Shown here one piece after another: positions 23,800-33,761 of a stretch of DNA of 64,000 bases (positions are counted from its first letter, which is position 1; each line of letters starts with the position of its first letter). A model generated the notes under the pieces. That model was not told the origin of the DNA. It did no database searches and saw nothing but the letters and a program-made list of their open reading frames with translations. The position numbers were made by a program, and so were the translations under genes. This DNA is from Solanum dulcamara (taxonomy: Eukaryota > Streptophyta > Magnoliopsida > Solanales > Solanaceae), in assembly GCF_947179165.1 (NCBI RefSeq), contig NC_077248.1, forward strand, positions 10,289,256 through 10,353,255, written 5' to 3'.

Positions 23800-25410
23800 G
23801 CTAGTTGACGAGTATATATAACCTCTTAAAATCAACATATTCCATACATCTTCGATGGATTATCGCTTACCTTTCGTCTATGACATCAGTACTAGACGAA
23901 ACACTCATTCAACTTCGGACATACAAATTAATGAATTATTGATGTTCTGTTGTTCTATATAATTAAACGGGACAAGACATGCAAGGTTACACGAATAATT
24001 AATTATATATATATAATTTAATTTGTTATGACATTTCTACGAGTATCACCTCGTATTTCATATTCAGATGGATTATATGTTAGCTCTTACCACTATATCA
24101 TTACATGAGACTTAAGCTCATGATTTGACGACGAGCTGATAGAATTTGTTACATTATTCTACGATACATATATATATACACACATACATACATTATTCTA
24201 TGAATTATCGGTGTTTCTTTGTCTATTTTATGAATTTTAATTTTTTTTACAAAATTATACAAAGTTGTTACACTTTAAAATAATTAATTGCAAGCGTAAA
24301 ATGAAAAGTTAATGTTATACATAATAGTAAAATAATTATTAATAGAAATATTTTTTAAAAACTATCGATTTTATTAAAAATAATAATATAAAATCAAATA
24401 TACCGAACCCCGAAAGTCAGTATTACATTAAATTTTAATGAAAAACTGATCTAAAAAGGTCGATTTTGGAAAAAAGAAATTATTTAAATTGAAACCTATC
24501 AACTAACTAAGGTCGATTTTTTGGTAATCTCAAATTATCATTTCTACATATACTTAAAGACGATTTAAATCTCTTAGAGACGATTTAAATCTCTTGAAGA
24601 CGATTTAAATTATTTTTTCTACATATACATATATACTTGGTTTATGCTACACTACTCGATGAGTATAACTTACTAATTAATATCAATGTATTCATATGTC
24701 TTCAATGAATGATTGTTTACCTTTTGCCTACGACATTATCACTACATGAGACATCCATTCAAAATTCGGACGTACACACCTTGATAGAACTTGCTTTGTA
24801 CAATACTTTACGAATATATCTCTATTACCTCTTAAAATCAATAAATTATCGGTGTTCTGTTGTATATATCATTAAACGAGACAAGAGATTAGACGAATAA
24901 TAATATATATATACAATAGACCCTTGTGGTCAGGCCCTTTCCCGGACCCTGTGCATAGTGAAAGCTTTAGTGCACCGGGCTGCCATTATATATATATATA
25001 TATTATTTAATTCGTTATGACATTTATACGTGTATCACCTTGCATATTTTCACCGCTCCATCATTATATGAGACATATGTTCATAATTTGACGATGGACT
25101 AATAGAATTTGTTACATTATTTTACAAATATATATAATTATCTCATAATTAATATCAATGTTATTTTGTACTCTGAATATGAATTATCGATTTCTTTGTC
25201 TATTTTACGAAGTCTAATTTTTGTATAAAATTATATGGAGTTTTAACACTTTCAAAATTATTAATTGTAAGTGTAAAATGAAAATCTAGTGTTATACACA
25301 ATAGAGAAATAATGATTAATAGAAATATTTTTTAAAAACTGACCTCTGGATGTCGATTTTATTAAAAATAATTAGATACAATAAAATGTACCAACAACCG
25401 GAGGTCGGTA
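23800..25410. repeat. Internal direct duplication of the CACTA element
   Basis: Copy A (about 23800-24440) and copy B (about 24650-25410) share ordered blocks: 'cctcttaaaatcaa', 'atcggtgttctgttgt' or close variants, 'tttgttatgacatt', 'tagaatttgttacattatt', 'atgaattatcg', 'ttaatagaaatatttttta' and 'cgattttattaaaaataat'. The copies have drifted. Copy B alone contains the Au SINE at 24912-24984. Three short units of 'gacgatttaaatctctt' type at 24554-24612 lie between the copies. Confidence 0.75.
24912..24984 (+). mobile_element. Au-type SINE 3' fragment within CACTA
   Basis: The plus strand contains 'caatagacccttgtggtcag', 'gcatagtgaaagctttagtg' and 'caccgggctgcc', the 3' body of the Au SINE, bordered on both sides by TA-rich sequence. 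It is strongly 5'-truncated and absent from the duplicated copy A. Confidence 0.85.
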
Positions 25411-26000
25411 TTTTATATATTTTACATAAAATCATCTTCGAGAGGACGATTTATTTAAAGTTAATTGATAATAATACTCTATTAGTTTTCTCTATTTTTA
25501 ATTCAGATACGGTTATATTTTATTCTTAATGGAGGTCGGTTTTAATAAAAATAATTAAATATAAATAAGACTATCGACTTCTTGTAGTCGCAATATATAT
25601 ATTTTAATGAAAATAAATTTAAGTACATAAAATTTAATTTTACCGACTTCTAGAAGTCGGTATTATAATTTTTTTATTTCCTTATTTTACACATAATATA
25701 ATTTATTAAAAATAGGAATTTTGTTTTTTTAATATTTAATTGAGATAAAATGAAATATTATTATTTATTTATTAAATTCAATACCGACTACAAGAGATCG
25801 ATTTTTCTTTTATTTATTTTTTTCGGAAAAATTTTGAGCTCCGGATGTCGGTATGTTGTTTTCGCGCATTTTTTGCATAAAAACCGACTTCTTGAAGTCG
25901 GTTTTCTTTAAAAAAATTATTTTCTATTTTTTTTAACAATACCGACTTTCGGAAGTCAAAAATTATCGATTTTCATTAGAGATCGGTAATTTTTAGGTTT
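25330..26000. repeat. Right subterminal repeat array of the CACTA element
   Basis: About ten motifs matching the left array, including the palindromes accgacttctagaagtcggt near 25643 and aaccgacttcttgaagtcgg near 25881, plus several decayed copies. Confidence 0.8.
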
Positions 26001-26749
26001 GTATTCACAGTTTTTTTAGTAGTGTCATATCCATTCGATTGGTGAGTCCTCTCCCTGCATTCGAAGGATACCACCTATGTTACTCCTGCTTTGAGTTTAG
26101 TCTTTCGTTTCATATTGATTTGAGGTAGCCATGAACTTATCATTGTCACTAATTAGATAGTAGTGATAGAGGATTCATAGACTAGATAGAGATAGGTTGA
26201 TTGAGCATTTCTATTCTTTGAATTATTCTTGTCAGACTATTTTTATAACATAGATTGGAGTTTGATTTGATGGCCCATGGCCTTTCTTCCTTGAGTTAGA
26301 GTATTGATTGGAATTGCCTACTTAATTGTCTTTTTATTTTATGTCTTCTATTGATTGAATGAATGAACGAATGTGTGATCAGGCCAAGTGGTTCGCTTGG
26401 AAGTCAATAATGATTTCTGAGTGCCGTTCACGTCTAGGATATCCACCCGAGACGTGACAGAAAGTAAAAACAAAGTATAGGAAATAAATTAAACAAAAAT
26501 CCCCCAAAAAATAGTATAACTTGTAACTCATCGTTTCCTACTTCTTAGGCATGGAAAATTGATTCTCTATATTGGAATATGCTATATAAGGTAATATGTT
26601 AATATCTTATAACTTATAATTAATGATATTGTTATATACATGTAACAATTTGTAAAAAAATTGTCTACTTACGTTTTCTTTCCAAAAATAATTGCACCAT
26701 ATTATAAGAAAAAAATAGGAAAACAATTTCAAATATCATATGATCAAAA

Positions 26750-28600
26750 TAATCATATATCTACTAAGAAAAAATATTTATTAAATATCTATTGAGGATA
26801 GTGATATATCTAATTAAATGGAAAAAAAATTGGGAAAATAAGTTTTTTGATTTTGGTGCGAGGGTATAGATATCTATGAAAGGAAAATATTTATTAAATA
26901 TCATATGAGGACAATGATATATGTAAAATCAAATGAAAAATATTAGAAAATAATTTTTTTATTTGGTATAATGGGTAATGCGATATTTAATTAAGAAAAA
27001 TGTTTATTTAATATGATAAGAGGGTAATCGCATAGCTAAGAACTAGGACCAATCCATAATTTATGAGTTATAGCCTGAATTTCAGGTCATTTTTTGTTGA
27101 TGGCATGCATTGAAACAATACTTGATTGATTGACCCATCTCACAAAAATCTTTGATTCTTGTCAGGATCATAGAAAGTCTTTGATGAGCCAATCTGTCAA
27201 GTATTGTTCCAACGCATGTCATTGTATAATTACTTATAATTTTTCATAATTATTATATATTTTATTCGTACTTATTATGTATTGTGTAGTATTTTTATAA
27301 GGTATATTGTTTTAAGTTAATGACAAGAACCTGATACTTATAATTTTATTAGGGTTATTTCAAGCTAATAATTTAGTCATGTGTATGTAATATATTACCT
27401 TAGATTTTTTTCGCATAAGAAGTTTTATCGAATTATATGAATATTTGAGTAGTTTAATTTAAGGTCTAAAATATTTTTACCATTAAAAAAAATATATTTC
27501 ATTGTTTATCTTTTATAAAGATTTTGCACTCTTTTTTTACCTGTAAATTTCAATATTTTTTTTAAGTAAAAATAAATTGATAAACCAATATTACAAAATT
27601 TTTAGGCCCCAAAAGTTTTTGAAGCTTAAAAGGCTTTACTAGTCTTCACTTTGCTTCATACTTGTATCACATAATTCAATATGGTGTTATCACATGTATA
27701 AAAGGATTTATAATTTGAAGTTTATGAAATTCATATAACGATCTTAAATTAATTTGTACAACAGAAAAGAGCCGAAAGTATCTCTAATATATGAAAATTG
27801 ACTCACAAATAACGTCCTTCAACTTTTAGATCTAAAAATATCTTCAACCTTTAATTTTTGGCTTAAGAATACCCGTCAAACACGTTATAAATCTGGATCA
27901 AATTTTGCACCTGATTCATTTTTCCTTAAACCTGTAATCCTTCATCTTCATTAGAACAAAACATTCAGCCCTGACAATAGTTGATCAAACACTTTCGATT
28001 TATTTTTCTAAAGAAAATTTGTGAATATTCTTAAAGTCTCATTAAATAGATAATTTAATCACTTAAATTACGTCACCTCCTTTAATTATACATATTAGCA
28101 TCAATAAGCCGTAAAGCCTCATGTTTGTTCCAATTGATAATGATGTGTACAATTAAAAGGGATGACAAATTTAATGTTGTTAACTTATTTATGTAATAAA
28201 CACTTGAGAACAAACACAAAAATATTTTCAACACTTGCATCTATAATGTTTAATAGGAACTTAGATATTCAATTGAAATAAATCGTAGTTCTAATATCTA
28301 AATGAAATTAATTGACATTTAAGAAGTTATCGATATATTAAACCTTATAAAATACATGATAATAGAGATGAAAATAACTTACAAAACAAATATTTAGAGG
28401 TTATGAGGATAGTGATATAACAGGAAAAAGATTATTAAATATCATATGAGGGTAATGATATATCTAAAATAGAATTGCAATAAATGAAAAGGTTTTGAAA
28501 ACAATTTATTAAATTAAATATGGTATGAGGGCGATGATATATCTAGTAAGGAAAAATTATTTATTGAATACCATATGAGGGTAATTATATATCTAATCCA
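26750..28600. repeat. Interspersed AT-rich motif, two clusters
   Basis: The blocks 'ttattaaatat(c)' plus 'gggtaatgatatatct' recur near 26780, 26890, 27005, 28435, 28520 and 28565. The two clusters are about 1.4 kb apart, which suggests a duplicated or split minisatellite-like element. Confidence 0.55.
27100..27222. ncRNA. Long imperfect hairpin, candidate small-RNA precursor
   Basis: The left arm (27100-27141, 'tggcatgcattgaaacaata' and onward) is near-complementary to the right arm (27181-27222, ending 'ttgttccaacgcatgtcat') over about 41 positions with roughly seven mismatches, some of them G:U pairs. The loop is about 40 nt. The size and pairing are compatible with a plant MIRNA precursor. 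I do not recognise a known miRNA in either arm. An inverted-repeat transposon relic is the main alternative. Confidence 0.35.
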
Positions 28601-28949
28601 ATGGAATAATAAGCCTACTCTCCCTATATTTATCACTATAGTAAAACATGAATTTGTCCATATATGACTAAAATCATGCAAAATGAACATGAAAAAAAAT
28701 AATTATAGGTTACTCTAAGGCCAAATTTGTTCGCATTTAATAAAAGTTTTAATCTTAATTATTCAAATATTAGTCATTAAATCTATTTATTTTCAGGGTT
28801 TGATATTAATTATTAAGTGCGTTTGTTTTTCTTATTCTGCAATCACTTAATGAGTCTAAATACTAAATGATTAAGATCTATAACAAAGACTTGATATCAT
28901 TAAGATGTCAATTAAAGAATTTGTACAAATATTACAATTTACCGCTACT

Positions 28950-29330
28950 CCATTTACTTTCACCCACAACCACCATTTCAACCACAACCACCACCACCGT
29001 CAATCACCACCACCTACCATCCTCAGCCCAAGAACAACCACCACTACTCACAATCACCAAAATCAATCGTCATCACCATTAGCCATTATTTGTAATCATC
29101 ACCATCAATCATTATTATATCCACGTAATCATTACCGATAATTATTATCATTAGTTAACATTAATTATATACCGCTAACCCTCATCATCATTCACCATTG
29201 TCATTAGCTATCAACATCATTCCACTACTATTATTATCAACCGCCACCAACAACAACCATGGTTAATCACTTTTGTCAACCACTATCCATAAGATACTAT
29301 CCACAACCACCATCATCAATTTTACACTAT
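28950..29330. repeat. Degenerate CAC/ATC-rich tract
   Basis: About 380 bp of interrupted CAC, CAT and ATC triplets. The short histidine- and threonine-rich frames it creates are artefacts of the repeat. Confidence 0.65.
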
Positions 29331-29898
29331 CAACAGATGTTGATAGTTAGAAAACAAATAGTCTTAACAATTTAGTATTCAAATGTTGATGCAACATCTT
29401 AATATTTAGATGTATATTCAAATTCAAATCCCTAAATCTTAATACACATATTAATATTTAGATATGCACTCAGATTCAAGTAGTGTGATTTATCTCCTAA
29501 AAAATATAAAACTTCAATAAATGAAAGGGCAAATATGAAAAAGGTTTCAAACATGCATCTTGAACTTTGAACAATTCAATTATTTTAAACAATGAAAAAT
29601 CTCTCAAAAATTCAATTAATATAAATTAGAGGGATTATTAATGACAATATTTAAGACGGAGTACATCATTGATAAAATTGGCATAGATCTATAAAACATA
29701 TTTATTAAGGAGAGATAACATGATGCATATCTTTAGGAGGGTAAAATAGTTAAAATGCTTTCTCTATTAATATTTTCTTAAAAGATGTGTCATTTAATAA
29801 AAATTATGATAAATATTTTGAGACGGAGTAAATATTAATTACTTCTTATATTTCATATTAGTTGAATTTCTAATGTAATACACATATATTAAGAAAAG

Positions 29899-30750
29899 AA
29901 CAATAAATTTTTGAGCCGAAAAAAATAAATAATCAAGACCGGAAAATTAGAGTAATAAAGTGTAATATTTGATTTCAAAATATAGTGTGTGTTACAATCT
30001 CTATGATAATCCTCTAATTCTTCAAATAATATAGAGTATGTTGAACTTGAATTTGATTTAGAGTCAAGGCTTGAATAGCTTGATCTTGAATCTTCGTCTT
30101 CAAATTTGGATTTGAATTATTCGTCACGAACACTAGTACGGTTACGACGAATAATAAATATGAACAAGTAACTTGATCTCGAACCTTTTGATATTTACCT
30201 TCGTTCTTGATCTTGAGCTTGAACTTGAATTTGACTACTTCAACTTTGTAGCTTTGTAGAGAATTTGCGCCCTTTGATCCACGAGCTCTCTTCTTGCTTC
30301 TTGTTCTTGAAAACTCCCCCCTCTTTAGAATAATGAGGACCTCTATTTATAGTTGTAGGGAGTGGTATCCCTATGTGATTTGATTGATCAGTTTGAACTA
30401 ACCAATCAGATGCCTTTGGTGAAGAGTTTCAATTTGATTGGTCAGAACATGTTACATATACACGTGTCATTATTCTAGTGGTTCATTTAATTTTAACTTG
30501 GATTGCCACATAACTTTGACATATGGCATGATTTCAGTGGCTTATTTAATTTGACTTGGATTGCCACATAACTTTGACATATGGCATGATTTTAGTGGCT
30601 TATTTAATTTGATTTGGATTGCCACCTAATTTTGGCACATGACATGATTCTAGTGACTTATATAGTTTGACTTGGATTGCCACATAACTTTGACACGCGG
30701 CATGATTTTAGTGGCCTATTTATTTTGACTTGGATTGCCATAACTTCAAT
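29899..30750 (-). repeat. Inverted LTR at the left end of the Tat element
   Basis: 29899-30307 is the inverted counterpart of 39732-40127: both contain 'gagccgaaaaaaataaataa' or its complement, 'gttacaatctctatgataat' or its complement, and 'gagctctcttcttgcttc' or its complement. On the minus strand a TATA-like ctataaatag at 30343-30352 precedes this region. The U3-like part (30353-30750) is built of tandem repeats. The U3 outer edge touches the gag fragment directly, with no primer-binding site between. Confidence 0.75.
30480..30750. repeat. ~60-bp tandem repeats in the inverted LTR U3
   Basis: Four to five units of 'gacttggattgccacataac' plus 'tttgacatatggcatgattt' plus 'agtggcttatttaattt', with point differences. 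Tandem enhancer-like units in U3 are common in plant LTRs; any regulatory effect is inference. Confidence 0.85.
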
Positions 30751-30754
30751 TTGA

Positions 30755-31716
30755 AGATGCTTGCAGGTTATCAACCTCCAAAATTTCAATAATTTGACGA
30801 AAAGGGAAATCCAAAGCAACACATTGCCCATTTTGTTGAAACTTGCAATAATGCTGGAACATATGGAGATTATCTGGTCAAACAATTTGTGCGCTCCTTA
30901 GAAGAAAATGCCTTTGACTAGTATACGAATCTCGAGGTTGGCTCTATTGATAGTTGAGAACAACTTGAGCATGAATTTCTCAATTGTTTCTAAAGCACAA
31001 GGCGTACTGTGAGCATGGTTGAACTCACAAATACACGTCAATGGGAAGATGAACATATCATCAAGTTCATCAACCGATGGAGAAATGCAAGCCTCAATTG
31101 TAAGAATAATCTTAGTGAAACTTCCGGAATAGAAATATGTATTCAAAGAATGCGTTGGGGACTTCGTTATATCCTACAGGATATTAAATCCAAATCATTT
31201 GAAGAACTAGCCACACGTGCTCATGATATAGATTTGAGTATGTCTACAAGTGGAATTGAATGACCACTTATTTATGAGCCTCGCAAGAGAAAAGATAAAA
31301 TGAAGGTAAACAAAGGAGAAAAATCGGCACCTAAGTTTGGAAATAAGGAGTCTATAAATATTAATGCCGTACCTTTAAAAATGTCTACAAATCTAAGCAA
31401 GAATCAAAGGGTGAAGACCACGACTTTTCAAAATAATGCTAGTAGAAAGCTGACTTTGAAGAAAATGCAGGCAAAAGAGTATCCTTTCTTGGACTCAGAT
31501 GTTCCAGCAATTTTTGAAGAGCTTCTGGCATTAAAACTGTTTGAGCTACCTGAAATGAAGCGTCTAGATAAAGCTGGGAGGACTAATGATTCAAATTACT
31601 GTAAATATCATCATTTGATGGGTCATCCTATTGAAAAGTATTTTATTTTTAAGGAAAAATCATGGACTTGGCCTGTGAAGGAAAGATATTGCTTGAAGAT
31701 GAGAAAGAGAGTTTAA
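30755..31716 (+). pseudogene. Tat-element gag pseudogene
   Basis: Frames give 'QQFDEKGNPKQHIAHFVETC' near 30785, then 31009-31263 ('ELTNTRQWEDEHIIKFINRW', 'MRWGLRYILQDIKSKSFEEL') and 31300-31716 (with 'NYCKYHHLMGHPIEKYFIFK', a gag C-terminal signature). These are the retrotransposon gag domain of Ty3-gypsy elements. TAG and TGA codons near 30919 and 30956 fall where Trp codons are expected. It is not translatable as one protein. Confidence 0.85.
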
Positions 31717-32107
31717 ATCAAGTCTTTGTCACTTTTGGTTCACTCAATCCCATACTTCTTTGAGACTTTGTCAAAATACATGATGGTAGCGATGTCCTCG
31801 CCACATCACCACTAAAAATGATTAAATTTGGCAACTTCGAGCCGATAAATGTTAACACATCATCGCTCGTCCCCTTGATGAATGAAGTAATAGCGAAGAT
31901 AAACCTCTGGAGGAACATCAATCTTGCGGTGCTTATATTGATGATGAAGGATGGATTTTAGTAACACGATGAAGACGTTGTAAAACAATCTCGCAAAGTT
32001 AGCCAAGTAAGCAAGTGATAAGAGCAAAAATGAAGAAACTACCTAAAACTCAAAGGGTAAAGAAGAATATCAAAAGCAACGTTCTCTGGTGAATTACTAT
32101 CAAAGAG

Positions 32108-32710
32108 TTGGGGGAATTACTATCAAAAGCAACGTTCTCTGGTGATATTAGAGGAATTCTTGCCAGTTGGTTCCGTGAAAATATTTCTCATTGTGACACC
32201 AAGGCCTTATGTTGTAACATTGATAAAGAAGAGACAACGGAAGAAGACTCATCGCCATCATTACTTCCATCACATGAAGGCCCTATCAAGTCTCACTCTA
32301 AAGAAGTGGACACTTGTGATGCAAAGTTTACATTCACTAATGATGATCTTTTATTGGGTGAAGTATTGCATAATCATCCTTTATATATGGTAGGTTTTGT
32401 GTGTGGACATAAAGTAAATAAGATCATGGTAGATGACGGATTTGGGGTCAATATTCTCCCTATTCGCACTATGAAGGAACTTAGAATCCCAATAAATGAA
32501 CTGTCGGAAAGTTGTCTGGTGATTCAGGGATTTAATCAAGAGGGGCAGAGAGCCATTGGCGTTGTCAAATTAGATATAACAATGAGAGATATGCGTTCGA
32601 GTGCATGGATACATGTTATTGACTCAAAGACCTCATATAATATCTTGTTAGGAAGGCCATGGATACATAAGAACAAAGTGGTACCATCCACCTACTATCA
32701 ATATTTTTAA
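32108..32710 (+). pseudogene. Tat-element aspartic protease region
   Basis: A 200-aa frame with 'FTNDDLLLGEVLHNHPLYMV', the active-site region 'KIMVDDGFGVNILP' and the C-terminal 'YNILLGRPWIH' flap and loop motif of retropepsins. In this family the active-site Asp precedes a Gly-Ser/Gly-Phe step. The Asp is kept here, but the frame is isolated from gag and RT by stops. Confidence 0.82.
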
Positions 32711-32905
32711 ATACTTTGAAAATGGGGTTCAAAAAAAGGTAGTTGCCGATGATGAATATTTCACCGAGACAGAAGCGCACTTTGCAGATGCAAAATTCTA
32801 CTTAAAGAATCATGTCTCAAAATAAGTCAAAGTTGATAACGCGATACCAACCAGAAAGCTGACATCACAAAGAAAGTTGATGTAGCACCTGATAATGCGG
32901 GGGTT

Positions 32906-33379
32906 GTGATTGAAAAGAATAAAGCGCTTTCAGATATGAGCAAAGTACCTAAGACAAGTGAGGCATCTTTAAATAAGAGAGTGATTCCTATTTTTCACTA
33001 TGTCCCAAAGGAAAATAAGGTCAAGATCCCACCCTCTGAGTCGCAGAGTAGCAAGTTGACATTGCCTATCAAGCAAATTGATCTAATTAAATCACCTTAA
33101 AAAATGATAAAAGGATTTGTCAGACCATCAAACCATGATTCATATGAATCACTTCCTAAAAAGCGGACAAATGAGGGTTTTGAACCAAATGCTTATAAGT
33201 TGGTGGTGAAAGAAGGGTACAATCCCAATGAAGCTTTTAAAGTAGGAAAGCTTCCAAAAGAAGTTATTGAAAAGGCAAATCATGGCCTAAATCCTACTCA
33301 AATGATGATAATAGAGAGAGAGTATGTTTTCAAACAATTGTGTGAAGGCTTGGGTTACAAACAACCATCACCAATTTGA
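32906..33379 (+). pseudogene. Tat-element linker between protease and RT
   Basis: Two short frames (32906-33100 and 33104-33379). The second has 'KKRTNEGFEPNAYKLVVKEG' and 'GLNPTQMMI', the linker found between protease and RT in this retrotransposon group. It has no catalytic motif. 33400-33750 is the continuation with frequent stops. Confidence 0.6.
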
Positions 33380-33761
33380 ATCTCTATAAAAAGGATAAGC
33401 ATCAACTACATTACCCCTGAGGAAGAACATATGATGTTCAACAAGAAACCTTTTGTGTTTGATCGACTTAGTGACATGCTCTTAATGTTTCTGCATTTGA
33501 TCGACTTATTGAATCAACTCCAAAAACTTTAGTGTTTGATCAGTTGGAACCAATGAAGAAGAAATACAAGCGCCGATGAAATTATAGAACAATGAAAGAA
33601 TGAGTACATGCTCAAAAGCATAATTCACCCAAAAATTGCCCTATTTGATTTCTTCTAGAATGAGGTGAGAAACAAAACTTGTAGTTTTATGTGGAGATGT
33701 TCTGAGAGAAAGAACTCATACCATAATTCACACTAGAGAGCGAGATGAAGATAAAGAAAGT

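Larger units (their letters stand above)
21591..26024. mobile_element. Non-autonomous CACTA (En/Spm) transposon with captured gene fragment
   Basis: The element begins CACTACTAAAAA at 21591 and ends TTTTTAGTAGTG at 26024, perfect 12-bp inverted termini with the CACTA signature. It is flanked by a 3-bp duplication TCA (21588-21590 and 26025-26027), the superfamily hallmark. Both subterminal regions are packed with short inverted motifs of the type ACCGACTTC..GAAGTCGGT. No transposase frame is recognisable in 4.4 kb, so it depends on other copies for movement. It carries CER1-like exons (22089-23029), an internal direct duplication (about 23800-25410) and an Au SINE fragment. Confidence 0.92.
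19966..26459. mobile_element. Ty3-gypsy-like solo LTR split by a CACTA transposon
   Basis: The left end is TGTTACACCC at 19966 and the right end is ACGTGACA at 26459, giving the TG...CA ends of an LTR. The flanks are an exact 5-bp target duplication, GAAAG at 19961-19965 and GAAAG at 26460-26464. Removing the CACTA insertion (21591-26024 plus one 3-bp duplication) leaves an LTR of about 2.06 kb. No gag-pol lies beside it and no second LTR is present, so this is a solo LTR from LTR-LTR recombination. The ends resemble chromoviral (Del/Tekay) LTRs; that lineage assignment is inference. Open frames inside (19997-20455 minus) are not genes. Confidence 0.85.
26465..29898. other. Intergenic DNA with dispersed repeats and one long hairpin
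   Basis: No supported gene. 26750-27040 and 28400-28600 contain several copies of an AT-rich motif (atttattaaatatcatatga followed by gggtaatgatatatcta), spaced about 110 bp within each group. A long hairpin lies at 27100-27222 and a CAC/ATC-rich tract at 28950-29330; they are listed separately. Confidence 0.5.

Noticed and set aside
28867..29141. His/Thr-rich open frames
   Set aside because: Direct translations of the degenerate CAC/ATC repeat.
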